Source: Segatella buccae ATCC 33574 (GTDB taxonomy: Bacteria; Bacteroidota; Bacteroidia; Bacteroidales; Bacteroidaceae). Taken from it: 64,000 bases of DNA. Position 1 is the stretch's first letter. Every line of letters starts with the position of its first letter. Below, one piece after another: positions 26,470-36,191 of the stretch. The translations under genes were made by a program, and so were the position numbers. The stretch lies in assembly GCF_000184945.1 (NCBI RefSeq), contig NZ_GL586311.1, positions 533,660 to 597,659 of the forward strand. Reading direction: 5' to 3'. Under the pieces are notes generated by a model, which was given only the letters and a program-made list of their open reading frames with translations, was not told where the DNA came from and searched no databases.

Positions 26470-28056
26470 ATGAAAACGAAGAATATCATCTATCCGGTAT
26501 TGCTCGGTATCGTCTCGGCACTTACGCTGACATCGTGCAACGATTTTCTCGACACCATGCCCGACAACCGCACCACGCTGGACTCACAGGAAAAGATATC
26601 CGACCTGCTGGTCACAGCCTATCCTTCCAACCAGTATGCCGTGATCAACGAGCTGATTTCCGACAACACCGATTACTACGGAGCCACCAATCCCAACGGC
26701 GACCGCTTCGGCGACCAGCTGTTTTTCTGGAAAGACATCACCGAAGCGAGCAACGAAGCACCTTACAACCTGTGGCTCAGCTGCTACAAGGCCGCAGCCG
26801 CGGCCAACCAGGCTTTGGCCTCGCTCGACGAGTTGAAGCAAGACAACGAGCAGGCGCGCACCTCCCGTGCCGAAGCTCTGCTTTGCCGGGCATACGCCCA
26901 TTTCGTACTCGTGAACGAGTTCTCACTCAACTACAACTCCAAGACTTCCGCTACCGACCCGGGCATTCCCGTGACCACCTCTGTGGAAGCCATCAATGTC
27001 AAGAAAGACCGGGGCAACGTGGCACAGGTCTACGAACAGATAGACCGTGACATTCAAGCTGCTCTGCCACTGATGAGCGACAACTACACTGTGCCCAAAT
27101 ACCATTTCAACAAGCGTGCCGCCTATGCTTTTGCCACTCGTTTCTATCTTTTCTATGAAAAGTGGGACAAGGCTGTGGAATATGCCAACCTGTGTCTGGG
27201 AACCAACCCGGGAGCCAACCTCCGCGACTGGAAGGTGTTGGGCGGCATGGCACAGAAGCAGGAGGCACTTGCCAACCACTACATTGACGCTTCGCTGAAC
27301 TGCAACCTGCTGCTTTCGACATTCCATACGTCTGCCGGATTATATCTTGGAGCATACACCTATTACAAGAGATACTCCCACGGTCGTTATCTTGGAGACA
27401 ACGAGGACATGAATGCCGTCAATGTATGGGGAACGGCCGACTATTACGAGAAGCCACTTTCCATGGCCGGCAGTAATTTCGATGTTTGTCTGATGATGAA
27501 AATACCCGACCTGTTCGAATATAAAGATCCCGTTGCCCGGACCGGTTACAACCGCACGGTGCTGGCTCTCTTCACCATGGACGAAACGTTGCTCAACCGC
27601 GCCGAGGCCTACATCATGCTCAAGCAGTATGACAAGGCGGCTGCTGACATGAACGTATGGATGCACAACATCACCAACACCTCCGTACAGCTGACCCCGA
27701 AAGTCATTCAGAAGTTCTACGAGAGTGTCGCTTATTCCTACTCCGACCAAGCCGGCATCATGTCTACCGTGAAGAAGCACCTGCACCCGGCCTTCAGCAT
27801 CGACGAGGAAGGATCTGTACAAGAGACCATGTTGCAGTGCGTGCTCGGCTTCCGCCGCATCGAGACAATGCACTACGGCAACCGTTGGTGGGATGTGAAA
27901 CGCTACGGCATTGAAATCGTACGCCGCGAGATGGGAGCTGACGGAAAGCCTTCCAAACTGCTCGACGTGATGAAAAAAGACGATCCGCGTCGTGCCATCC
28001 AGATTCCGATGCAAGTACGTGAAGCCGGTATGGCAGCCAATCCACGCAACCAATAA
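26470..28056 (+). CDS. SusD/RagB-family substrate-binding lipoprotein
   Basis: This 528-residue lipoprotein is the partner of the upstream SusC. The lipobox ends at Cys23 (TLTSC), followed by NDFLDTMPDNR, the common SusD N-terminus. The helical region contains ALLCRAYAHFVLVNEFSLNYN, and the C-terminal part includes DETLLNRAEAYIMLKQYDKAAADMNVWM and CVLGFRRIETMHYGNRWWDVKRYGIE, which are typical family blocks. It is expected on the cell surface over the SusC barrel. The ligand is unknown. Confidence 0.93.
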   Translation: MKTKNIIYPVLLGIVSALTLTSCNDFLDTMPDNRTTLDSQEKISDLLVTAYPSNQYAVINELISDNTDYYGATNPNGDRFGDQLFFWKDITEASNEAPYNLWLSCYKAAAAANQALASLDELKQDNEQARTSRAEALLCRAYAHFVLVNEFSLNYNSKTSATDPGIPVTTSVEAINVKKDRGNVAQVYEQIDRDIQAALPLMSDNYTVPKYHFNKRAAYAFATRFYLFYEKWDKAVEYANLCLGTNPGANLRDWKVLGGMAQKQEALANHYIDASLNCNLLLSTFHTSAGLYLGAYTYYKRYSHGRYLGDNEDMNAVNVWGTADYYEKPLSMAGSNFDVCLMMKIPDLFEYKDPVARTGYNRTVLALFTMDETLLNRAEAYIMLKQYDKAAADMNVWMHNITNTSVQLTPKVIQKFYESVAYSYSDQAGIMSTVKKHLHPAFSIDEEGSVQETMLQCVLGFRRIETMHYGNRWWDVKRYGIEIVRREMGADGKPSKLLDVMKKDDPRRAIQIPMQVREAGMAANPRNQ

Positions 28057-28085
28057 GACAATAACTTTCTAACAAAGAATTTCTT

Positions 28086-28994
28086 ATGAAAAAGCATTTT
28101 ATATATACACTACTGCTGCTGACTTCGGTTGGGTTGGGTCTGGCTTCCTGCTCGGAAGACGACCTGAACTCCGTCAGCGTCATCAAAAAGTCGAATGTCG
28201 AGCTCAACGACTTCGACAAGTGGCTCCAGAACAACTATGTGGAACCCTACAACATCCAGTTCCTCTATCGCTACAACCACAACGAGACCGACATGAACTA
28301 CTACAACGTGCCGGCCGACTATGACAAAGCCATCATGCTGGCAAAGGTTGTGAAATACACTTGTGTGGAAGCCTACGACCAAGTGGCCGGCATCACTTTC
28401 ACCCGTTCCTATTTCCCCAAGATGCTCTATGCCACAGGAGACTTCCAGTATCGCAACAACGGCACGATGATTCTTGGTACGGCTGAAGGAGGAAAGAAGA
28501 TATTCCTGGCCGGCACCAACTACCTCACACGCTACATTAAAGATCGTGACGCGTTGAATGAGTTGTATCTGAAGACTATTCATCATGAGTTCACCCACAT
28601 TCTCAACCAGACAAAAAACTACTCGGCAGACTTCCAGCTCATTACCGGTACCGGCTATGTGAGCGACTCTTGGAGCACCGAGAAGTACGGAAAGGAATCC
28701 TATTATCTGCCTCATGGCTTCATCTCGGCCTATTCGCAGCACTCCCATCAGGAGGACTTTGCCGAGATGCTGTCCATCTATGTCACCAACACATCCGCAC
28801 AATGGGACAAATGGATCAAAGAAGCCGGAACCACAGGCGGCCCGCTCATCACCTCTAAACTCGACATCGTGCGCGAGTATATGAAGAACCAGTGGAATAT
28901 TGACATCGACAGACTCCGTGACGCCGTCTTGCAGCGCGAAGACGACGTGGTGTCGGGCAAAGTGGATGTATCGTCGAATTTGACTGTCAAATAA
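28086..28994 (+). CDS. putative zinc metallopeptidase lipoprotein (Mx1-like)
   Basis: This 302-residue lipoprotein has a lipobox (GLASC) followed by SEDDLNS, an acidic surface-export stretch. The zinc motif HHEFTHILNQ lies near residues 161-170, and a downstream glutamate in QEDFAEMLSIYV is a candidate third metal ligand. It resembles the putative zinc-binding metallopeptidase family found beside SusCD genes in Bacteroidota. It is third in the operon, 29 bases after the SusD gene. A role in trimming peptides at the cell surface before import fits the context, but activity is unproven. Confidence 0.85.
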   Translation: MKKHFIYTLLLLTSVGLGLASCSEDDLNSVSVIKKSNVELNDFDKWLQNNYVEPYNIQFLYRYNHNETDMNYYNVPADYDKAIMLAKVVKYTCVEAYDQVAGITFTRSYFPKMLYATGDFQYRNNGTMILGTAEGGKKIFLAGTNYLTRYIKDRDALNELYLKTIHHEFTHILNQTKNYSADFQLITGTGYVSDSWSTEKYGKESYYLPHGFISAYSQHSHQEDFAEMLSIYVTNTSAQWDKWIKEAGTTGGPLITSKLDIVREYMKNQWNIDIDRLRDAVLQREDDVVSGKVDVSSNLTVK

Positions 28995-29009
28995 TTAAAG
29001 TAAACGGTT

Positions 29010-30623
29010 ATGAAGAACTATAAAACATTAACATATCTGCTGTTAACACTTCCACTTGTGTTTCTCCAGTCCTGCTTGAAAGATCAGGAAGACAAGTTTT
29101 CCGAGCCCGCTTCCGAACGCATGGAGAAGTTTTTGAGCAATGCCCAATCCACTTTGACAGCCTCGGAAGAAGGTTGGGTGCTGGATTATTTTCCCGACGA
29201 CAATCAACTCTACGGAGGTTTTGTCTACACTGTGAAGTTCACAAAAGACAAGGCCACTGTCGGTTGCGAACTGGCCAACGATGCCACTGCCGAACTGACA
29301 TCGCTCTATCGCATGACGGCAGACAACGGTCCTGTACTTTCGTTTGATTCGGGGAACGACTTTATCCATTATTTCGCCACTCCCAACGGTGAGCACACCA
29401 AGGCATACGGAGGCGATTTCGAGTTTGTCATCGACAGCGTTGGCACCGACATCGTGAAGATACACGGCAAACGCTCACTCAACACCATGTATCTGCGCAA
29501 GCTCGCCAAGCCTGCCTCCCTGTATCTGGCAGAAGTGAAAGGCGTTCAAAATTCGTTTGACTTGACCGAGGCCGACGGCACTGTCAACGACCAGAAGGTT
29601 TCGCTGACCTTCGAAGGACGCAGAGTCACTTTCACAGCCGGTGAGACATCCGTTACAGAAGCTTACATTTTCTATAATGAGGGCATCCGTCTCTACCAGC
29701 CTGTCACCATCGCCGGCAAGACCTTCTCGGAACTGAAGTTCGACGCGGCAAAACTTTCGCTGACCGCCACTGATGCAGACGGCGTAGTATTCTATAATCT
29801 GCCAACCAACCTCGTCGTCAATGATGAAGCTTTCTCCCGCAATTTCTTTGCAAAGGACTTGACCGCAGTAGAAGTCAAGACCGGTGGAAGTTGGCTCAAA
29901 GCAACCAAGACCGAAAACGGTATCACACTGGCAGCCGATGCCAACACAACCGGCCATCCACGTGCAGGAAGAGTCAAGCTGACCAAGAACGGTGGCGATT
30001 CGGTTATCATCAGGGTGACACAGGTGGAATTTGACAAAGACATTGCCGGCACCTACACGCTCGCCTATGTGGATGGCGACAATGTGAAGTCAACAGCTTC
30101 GGCCACATTGGACCGCCATGAGGGGAATGTGCGTTTCCGCTGGGTTTATCAAAAGGCTGCCATGTTCACCGTTCCCGTAACGTGGGATGAGAAGACTGCC
30201 ACCCTCTCTGTAGAAAGTGGACAGTACTGGGGTTCGATTTCCACAACAGATGGAAGCACCTATTACGTCTACGACATACTCCTCGACAAGACTCAGAGAC
30301 TATGGACCTCATACAACAAAGGGGTATTCGTGAACGCGCGTTTCAACTATGACGAAAAGAACAATGCCACAGTAGCCCGGTTCACAGGACAAGTCGGCAA
30401 GGGAGAGTTCGGCAGTTTCCTGCTCCGCATCTTCACGGCAAAATCGCCCACCAAGGCTAATGACAAAGGAACTTTGGATCTCATCACCTCCCCAATACTT
30501 GTCAGACAATATGGAGCTGCACCTGCCAAGGCGGGGATAGCATTCTCCTATCTGAAAGCTCCGGAGGTCCAATCGTCCACCTCTCTTTCAGCAGTTGCTC
30601 CACTTTTTAACTCCAAGCAATAA
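29010..30623 (+). CDS. DUF4302-type lipoprotein
   Basis: This 537-residue lipoprotein has a lipobox (VFLQSC) and begins with the pattern PASERMEKFLSNAQSTLTASEEGWVLDYFPD that I recognise from the DUF4302 family. The rest is beta-rich, with a possible BACON/Ig-like stretch near residues 275-345 (FFAKDLTAVEVKTGGSWL, VKLTKNGGDSVIIRVTQVEF). No catalytic residues can be assigned. DUF4302 proteins commonly sit beside SusCD and zinc-peptidase lipoproteins, as here, and probably help bind the imported ligand. Confidence 0.82.
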   Translation: MKNYKTLTYLLLTLPLVFLQSCLKDQEDKFSEPASERMEKFLSNAQSTLTASEEGWVLDYFPDDNQLYGGFVYTVKFTKDKATVGCELANDATAELTSLYRMTADNGPVLSFDSGNDFIHYFATPNGEHTKAYGGDFEFVIDSVGTDIVKIHGKRSLNTMYLRKLAKPASLYLAEVKGVQNSFDLTEADGTVNDQKVSLTFEGRRVTFTAGETSVTEAYIFYNEGIRLYQPVTIAGKTFSELKFDAAKLSLTATDADGVVFYNLPTNLVVNDEAFSRNFFAKDLTAVEVKTGGSWLKATKTENGITLAADANTTGHPRAGRVKLTKNGGDSVIIRVTQVEFDKDIAGTYTLAYVDGDNVKSTASATLDRHEGNVRFRWVYQKAAMFTVPVTWDEKTATLSVESGQYWGSISTTDGSTYYVYDILLDKTQRLWTSYNKGVFVNARFNYDEKNNATVARFTGQVGKGEFGSFLLRIFTAKSPTKANDKGTLDLITSPILVRQYGAAPAKAGIAFSYLKAPEVQSSTSLSAVAPLFNSKQ

Positions 30624-30636
30624 ACATCAGACAAAG

Positions 30637-31791
30637 ATGAAAAAGATATATTATCTCATGCTGCTCCTTGTAGCAGCAGTCTCCTTCACCTCGTGCAACG
30701 ACGACACCGACAATCCATACGAAAGAACGTCACAACTGAAGGTTTTGCGCTCGAGCGTGTTGTTTGATTCCAAAGGAGGTACAGGTTTCGTCAAGTTCGA
30801 AGCACCGTCGGCCATCACGGCTACGCTCAACAGTTCATGGGCCACAGCCACCGTCCAAGGCGACAGTGTGCGTGTCGTGGCTACAGCCAACGAAGCCTAT
30901 GAGGGGCGTGCCTCAGTGCTCACCGTCCGGTGCGGAGAAGACTCCGTGCAGCTCACGGTCCAGCAGCTGGGCATGGTGGTCTCCATAAATGTCGACAGTT
31001 CCATTGTTGTGGGCGATGAAGCCTCAAAAGTGGGCTACCGCATTTCCACTTCCAACAAGGTCACCTTCACCTCTTCCGCCGACTGGCTCACAGGAACCGC
31101 CACCAACGACAGCCTGTTCGTCAACTATGGCAAGAACGCAACGGGCAGCATCCGCACCGGAGTGCTCCACTACCAATGCGGCAATTTGAAAGACTCTATC
31201 GTGGTGACCCAGGGAGCATTGGCAGACATTACCAACAAGCAATATCTGCTCGGTGGCAAGAACTATTTCAAGGAGGGGACCCCCTTGATAGCCTATGTCG
31301 CTAAAATCGTTGACAAGAAAGGCAAACTCTTCCTCGAAATACCGTCGTTCAACTGGAGTATTCCCGTCACTTTCAATGCCTCCACACTAAGCATCAGCCT
31401 CACTTCGGGCAATTTGATCGGCAGGCTGAAGATCAAGGAGACCGACGCCTATGTCTTCATGCTCATGTTCAACCATCAGGATCTCAAGAGCACCATCGTG
31501 TTGGATAACAGTGCCACCATGACAGGTGCATTCAATGTGATTCCCGAGGTAGGCACAATGTGTCTCTTCGAAGGCAGCAAGGGCAGCACCGGTGCTACGT
31601 TCGACACCATGCTATTCTCCGGTTTCAAGACCGACAAGCTGTCGACTGAAGACTACATCGGCAACATTATCGGCCTCATCGACCCACTGTTGCAGGAATA
31701 CACTCCGACAGCAGCCAAAGCAAGTCAGGCTCCCAAACACATTCTTCGTGCTTCGGAAGCTAACGGCAACGATTGGAAGATCATTCGATAA
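30637..31791 (+). CDS. BACON-domain lipoprotein
   Basis: This 384-residue lipoprotein starts at the ATG at 30637 (MKKIYYLMLLLVAAVSFTSC), 13 bases after the previous stop. The acidic NDDTDN follows the lipid cysteine. Two BACON-like modules are visible: about 34-115 (FDSKGGTGFVKFEAPSAITA with VQLTVQQLG) and about 120-200 (TSSADWL with KDSIVVTQG). BACON domains bind carbohydrates or act as spacers in surface proteins. The C-terminal half is not recognised. It is the last gene of the operon, closed by the terminator at 31851. Confidence 0.82.
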   Translation: MKKIYYLMLLLVAAVSFTSCNDDTDNPYERTSQLKVLRSSVLFDSKGGTGFVKFEAPSAITATLNSSWATATVQGDSVRVVATANEAYEGRASVLTVRCGEDSVQLTVQQLGMVVSINVDSSIVVGDEASKVGYRISTSNKVTFTSSADWLTGTATNDSLFVNYGKNATGSIRTGVLHYQCGNLKDSIVVTQGALADITNKQYLLGGKNYFKEGTPLIAYVAKIVDKKGKLFLEIPSFNWSIPVTFNASTLSISLTSGNLIGRLKIKETDAYVFMLMFNHQDLKSTIVLDNSATMTGAFNVIPEVGTMCLFEGSKGSTGATFDTMLFSGFKTDKLSTEDYIGNIIGLIDPLLQEYTPTAAKASQAPKHILRASEANGNDWKIIR

Positions 31792-31850
31792 GCATTCGTA
31801 GGAGCGACAAGCCGCTTACAGGCGGTACACCTCCAACGCGTCAAAAGTAT

Positions 31851-31884
31851 AAAGTCCCCGGTGCATGACACATCGGGGACTTTT
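31851..31884 (+). terminator. intrinsic terminator of the second SusCD operon
   Basis: AAAGTCCCCG (31851-31860) pairs perfectly with CGGGGACTTT (31874-31883), and TTTT follows the stem. It lies 60 bases after the stop codon of the BACON lipoprotein gene. Confidence 0.85.
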
Positions 31885-31936
31885 CATTTCCGGGTTTGGC
31901 TTGACACGACAAATATGGAGGAATAAGCCCCTTCCA

Positions 31937-31968
31937 TTTGGAACTTATCAAAAAACAGACTATCTTTG
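31937..31968 (+). promoter_or_regulatory. Bacteroidota-type promoter of the M6 protease gene
   Basis: TTTG (31937-31940) is followed after exactly 20 bases by TATCTTTG (31961-31968). The leader to the ATG at 32065 is about 90 bases. Confidence 0.8.
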
Positions 31969-32064
31969 TGACGCAAACACTGCACGTGCTTGCAGAAAGT
32001 GCATTTCAAATGCCGCAGACAGCTTGAAGACAATGGGTAAGGCGGCTTTCCAGAAACAACCAAT

Positions 32065-33816
32065 ATGAAAAGATTTTATGGCCTCATGGCATTGCTGATG
32101 GCTGCAACCAGCCTATGTGCCGTACCCGCCAAGCGCGGTGTGTGGCGAACGATCGCTCTTGAGAATGGGCAAGAGGTGCGCGTGTGTCTGGTGGGCGACG
32201 AGCATCTGCACTATTGGCAGGCGGCCGACGGGACACGCTATGTGCCATCGGCCGGCGGAAAGTTTGCCAAGGCAGACATGCAACAGTTGGAGCGGCACGC
32301 TGCCATCAGGCGGTCCGGGGCCAACAGCCGGCGGCATGGAGCCATGACGCGTGCCGGCCGTGCCACCCGACAGTTCTATACGGGCACCAAGAAGGGCATT
32401 GTGATTCTGGCAGAATTTACCGACAAGAAATTTGAAAATGAGCACAACCAAGCCCTTTTCCATCAGGTGGCCAACACCCGAGGGTATACCGAGAACGGTT
32501 TCCGGGGAAGCGTGAAAGACTACTTCCTTGCGCAGAGCAACGGCAAGTTCGAACTCGACTTCGATGTGGTGGGCCCCGTCCAACTTTCAAAGGCATACGC
32601 CTACTATGGCCGAAACGACTGGCAAGGCAATGACTTGCACGCCGGCGAAATGGTGGCCGAGGCCTGCAAGGCGGTGGAAGGCCAAGTGGATTTCCGCAGC
32701 TACGACTGGGATGGCGACGGCTATGTAGACCAGGTGTATGTCATCTACGCCGGGCATGGGGAGAACGACTACCCTGACGACAATGTGATATGGCCGCACG
32801 AGTTCAGTCTCAGTGCGTCCGACTATGGCCAAACACTGACCATTGACGGCGTGAAAGTGGACACCTACGCCTGCTCCTGCGAGATAGACGGCGACGGCTG
32901 TCTGGCAGGCATCGGCACATGGTGCCACGAATTCTCACACTGTTTAGGCTTCCCCGACTTCTACGACACCGAATACCAAGGACACTTCGGCATGGGCGAT
33001 TGGGACTTGATGAGTTCCGGATCCTACAACGGCACTTCTTCCACAGGACAGGGGTCGGGCTATCTGCCGGCAGGATACAGCAGCTACGAGAAGTGGACGG
33101 CCGGATGGATGGAGCCGACCGAACTGGCAGACGAGGACCAAGAAGTGGACCGACTGGAGCCGCAGAGCGAGGGTGGAGGAGCCTACGTGATATACAACCG
33201 GGGCAACCGCAACGAATACTACCTGCTGGAAAACCGGCAGAAGACAAACTGGGATGCCGAACTGCCGGGCAAGGGACTGCTTGTGCTGCATGTGGATTAC
33301 GACCAAGACATTTGGAATGCCAACATCGTAAACACGTTGGGAAAAACCATCAGGACAAGCTACACAAAGTATGTTTCCAACGACCACGAGAGACTCACCC
33401 CCATCCACGCCGACAACGATGACGACAGCAACTACTGGAACAGCAACTCCACCTCTTACACCCGCCAGACACAAGAGGGCGACCCCTATCCATACATGGC
33501 CAACGACAGCCTCACCAACAACTCGGTGCCGGCGGCCAAGGTGTATCACAAAAACGCCGACGGCTCCTACTATCTGAACCGTGGCGTGAAAAATATCCGG
33601 CAAAACGACGACGGCACCATCTCGTTCAGCTACCTGTCGGCCCCGGCTGCTCCCAACGGAGACAACCCGCCCACCGGCATCAACGGCATAAGCGAAAAGC
33701 CAACCGCCACGCCGGAAGCCATCTACAGCATGAGCGGTGTGTATGTGGGGCGCGATGCAAAGGCACTGAAAAAGGGCATCTACATCAGAGCCGGCAAGAA
33801 ATTCGTTGTGAAATAA
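32065..33816 (+). CDS. secreted M6-family metalloprotease with T9SS-like C-terminus
   Basis: This 583-residue protein has a signal peptide (1-21) and an M6 (immune inhibitor A-like) catalytic domain. The zinc motif is HEFSHCLGFPD (His288 and His292, with a downstream Asp), preceded by the family block DGYVDQVYVIYAGHGEND. The last 80 residues include IYSMSGVYVGRDAKALKKGIYIRAGKKFVVK, which resembles the C-terminal sorting domains of type IX secretion. It has its own promoter. It probably degrades proteins outside the cell, and could supply peptides to the upstream SusCD system; that link is inference. Confidence 0.9.
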   Translation: MKRFYGLMALLMAATSLCAVPAKRGVWRTIALENGQEVRVCLVGDEHLHYWQAADGTRYVPSAGGKFAKADMQQLERHAAIRRSGANSRRHGAMTRAGRATRQFYTGTKKGIVILAEFTDKKFENEHNQALFHQVANTRGYTENGFRGSVKDYFLAQSNGKFELDFDVVGPVQLSKAYAYYGRNDWQGNDLHAGEMVAEACKAVEGQVDFRSYDWDGDGYVDQVYVIYAGHGENDYPDDNVIWPHEFSLSASDYGQTLTIDGVKVDTYACSCEIDGDGCLAGIGTWCHEFSHCLGFPDFYDTEYQGHFGMGDWDLMSSGSYNGTSSTGQGSGYLPAGYSSYEKWTAGWMEPTELADEDQEVDRLEPQSEGGGAYVIYNRGNRNEYYLLENRQKTNWDAELPGKGLLVLHVDYDQDIWNANIVNTLGKTIRTSYTKYVSNDHERLTPIHADNDDDSNYWNSNSTSYTRQTQEGDPYPYMANDSLTNNSVPAAKVYHKNADGSYYLNRGVKNIRQNDDGTISFSYLSAPAAPNGDNPPTGINGISEKPTATPEAIYSMSGVYVGRDAKALKKGIYIRAGKKFVVK

Positions 33817-33983
33817 AGCACATCATAACCGACACCGATGAGAGGAAGCTCTGCAAGATGCCCGGATGACAGCGAATAATATCAACAAAAACACATCCGT
33901 CAAAACTCCCCAACCAGAACGGGAGACGGGCTTCAGACCACCCGAAAAGCCCACCGACTGTCTCATTCGGCCCTTTCGAGTTT

Positions 33984-34044
33984 GCGAAAGAGCCACAGTT
34001 GGAAGCTGAAAGGGCCACAGTTGCGATGCAACTGTGGCCCTTTT
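33984..34044. repeat. related core of the dispersed element (diverged copy 3) with long palindrome
   Basis: Bases 33984-34006 match the core of the element at 22523-22545 (inverted) with two differences in 23. Next to it lies a perfect palindrome with 15-base arms and a GAT loop (34010-34042, arm AAGGGCCACAGTTGC), made from the same GGGCCACA words. The promoter, first hairpin and tail of the other copies are not recognisable here. The rest of the gap 33817-34286 holds nothing that I can name. Confidence 0.6.
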
Positions 34045-34286
34045 GCAAGCCCGTTCGGGCCTTTCCGGCCCCATTTTCAGCCCCTAATTCGTGTCATTAA
34101 AATTCAAGTCATTGATTGTCAACGTTTTAAAGGCACCGCCAAAATTCGCTCATTTGCAACGAACAGGTCGCCCGGTGCAAATATCGCAAGCAGAGAGGCC
34201 GAAAACGAACAAATCGTTTGACAATCCATCTTATCCGGAGAGCCTCCTATGCAATGCGGGACTTACCGCCCTGCGCAGACGGCCCG

Positions 34287-35948
34287 CTACTTCTTTCCGC
34301 TTAAAATCTTCCGATAGTCTTCGGGCGTTTCTATCAGGCGCACGGCCTCTTTCATCTGCTTGTCGTAGCGCAAGCCGTTTTGTATGGCTCCACCCTGATA
34401 GTAGTAGGCAGCCACGAGGTCGCTCTCGATGATATGCCTGATGGCTTCCTTATTGTAGTCGAGGTCTTTGGCCACATTGTGCTGCAACTTCTTCTCCAGT
34501 GCCTCAAACTCCGGTTTGGCATCCTCGTAGTAGCCCTCAAACTTGGCCAGCTTCACAAGGTCTTTGAGATATTTTTCCGTTTCGCGGTCATACTTGAAGT
34601 TGCTCTTCAGCACGCGCCGCTTGAACTCCTCGTAGTCGGCATCGCTCAAGGCAAATGTCTTGGCAGGAGCTATCGTGGGATGGGCGGCAAGATAGTCTAT
34701 CTCGTAGTTGAGCAACACCTCGTTGGAGTCGCGTGCCCCCGCCAGATAGTAGGCTATGTTGGGCAGCGAGTCGGGCTTCAGTTCCACATCGGGCTTGATG
34801 CCCCCGCCGTCGCGCACCTCGCGTCCGCCGACAGTGTGAAACACTTTCGTCAGCGAGTCGGGCACGTGCTCCGTATATCCCCCACGCGCATGTCTGTAGT
34901 TGATGGCCTGTATGCACCGTCCGCTGGGAATGTAGTATTTGCTTGTGGTGAGCTTCATCTGCCCGTTGTAGGGCAAGTCCATCGGCATCTGCACGAGTCC
35001 CTTGCCGTAGGTGCGCGTGCCGAGAACCACGGCACGGTCGAGGTCTTGCAGCGAGCCGGCCGTGATTTCACTCGAACTGGCCGTGTTGCCGTTCACCAGC
35101 ACCACGATGGGCATCAGTGTGTCGATGGGTTCCACGGTGGTTTTATAGTCCTTGTTCACCCGCGTCATCTTCCCTCTCGTCTGCACGAGCACGATACCCT
35201 TGGGCACAAACATGTTCACAATGTCCACAGCCTCCTGCAACGAGCCTCCACCGTTGTTGCGCAAGTCGAGCACAAGGCCTTTCATGCCCTGCCGCCGCAT
35301 GTCGAGAAAGGCCCGGCGCACATCGCGGGCACTGTTCACCGTAAACGCATTGAGGTTGATGTAGCCCACTCCGTTCTCCTGCAATCCGTAGTAGGGCAAG
35401 TAGGGCAACTGTATCGAGCGGCGGGTCACCTTCATCCTCATCGTCTTGCCTGTGCTCGGACGCTTCACTTTCAGGATGAAGCTCGTGCCCGGTTCGCCCC
35501 GCAGGCGGCTGCTCACGTAGGCCACATCCTTGTCCGCCATTGTCGAGTCGTCGATGCTCAGGATGATGTCCCCCTTCTTCAGCCCGGCCTCGGCAGCCGG
35601 CATGTTTTCGTAGGGTTCGTCGACCACCACCCGTTTCAGTTGCTGGTTGTAGCGTATCAGTGCCCCCACGCCGGCATACTTCCCCGTGAGCATACGGTCG
35701 AGTTCCTTTACCTTGTTCTCGGGATAATACTCCGTGTAGGGATCCAGACTGCGCAACATGGCATTGATGCCATTGCCGATCACCTCACCGGCATTGAGCG
35801 TATCAACATACATCATGTCCAGATTCTTGTAGATGGCGGTAAACACCTCCATATTTTTGGCCACTTCGAAGTTGTGGTCTTTGTCTTTCTGCGCCATGGC
35901 CGGCATCAGCCCTATGGCAAGCAGCACGCATATCAGTTGTTTTCTCAT
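34287..35948 (-). CDS. S41-family C-terminal processing peptidase
   Basis: This 553-residue periplasmic serine protease of the CtpA/Tsp family has a signal peptide (1-20, ending AMAQ), a PDZ domain (about 85-165) and the S41 catalytic core. NGNTASSSEITAGSL holds the nucleophile serine (near 291) and TRTYGKGLVQ the catalytic lysine (316). The family cuts C-termini of periplasmic or lipoprotein substrates. A roughly 180-residue C-terminal region after the core is typical of Bacteroidota members. It appears monocistronic, with a -7 box about 90 bases upstream. Confidence 0.93.
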   Translation of the reverse strand: MRKQLICVLLAIGLMPAMAQKDKDHNFEVAKNMEVFTAIYKNLDMMYVDTLNAGEVIGNGINAMLRSLDPYTEYYPENKVKELDRMLTGKYAGVGALIRYNQQLKRVVVDEPYENMPAAEAGLKKGDIILSIDDSTMADKDVAYVSSRLRGEPGTSFILKVKRPSTGKTMRMKVTRRSIQLPYLPYYGLQENGVGYINLNAFTVNSARDVRRAFLDMRRQGMKGLVLDLRNNGGGSLQEAVDIVNMFVPKGIVLVQTRGKMTRVNKDYKTTVEPIDTLMPIVVLVNGNTASSSEITAGSLQDLDRAVVLGTRTYGKGLVQMPMDLPYNGQMKLTTSKYYIPSGRCIQAINYRHARGGYTEHVPDSLTKVFHTVGGREVRDGGGIKPDVELKPDSLPNIAYYLAGARDSNEVLLNYEIDYLAAHPTIAPAKTFALSDADYEEFKRRVLKSNFKYDRETEKYLKDLVKLAKFEGYYEDAKPEFEALEKKLQHNVAKDLDYNKEAIRHIIESDLVAAYYYQGGAIQNGLRYDKQMKEAVRLIETPEDYRKILSGKK

Positions 35949-36040
35949 AATCTTCTTTTTCCTTTATCCGCCGGCCCCGCTCTTCCTCTCCCCGGGCAAT
36001 GCTCCGCAGACGGTCTTTCGCCGGCCAAGCGACAATATTG

Positions 36041-36048
36041 CAAAAATA
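36041..36048 (-). promoter_or_regulatory. -7 box upstream of the S41 peptidase gene
   Basis: TATTTTTG on the minus strand matches TAnnTTTG; no TTTG is seen at the right distance upstream. Confidence 0.45.
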
Positions 36049-36129
36049 CGATTTTATGCGCATATAGCCCCTACCCGACTTTGTTTTTTATTGAATTTTA
36101 GTGTAAAATCGATTTTTTCTCCCCAAAAA

Positions 36130-36161
36130 TTTGGTAGAACCAAAAAGAAGCCTTAACTTTG
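36130..36161 (+). promoter_or_regulatory. Bacteroidota-type promoter of tRNA-Asn
   Basis: TTTG (36130-36133), exactly 20 bases, TAACTTTG (36154-36161), 30 bases before the mature tRNA end. Confidence 0.82.
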
Positions 36162-36191
36162 CACACGCAAATCAGCAATGATAATGCACTT

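Noticed and set aside
34380..36101. Plus-strand frame (573 codons) opposite the S41 peptidase
   Set aside because: It is antisense to a gene with complete catalytic motifs and has none of its own.
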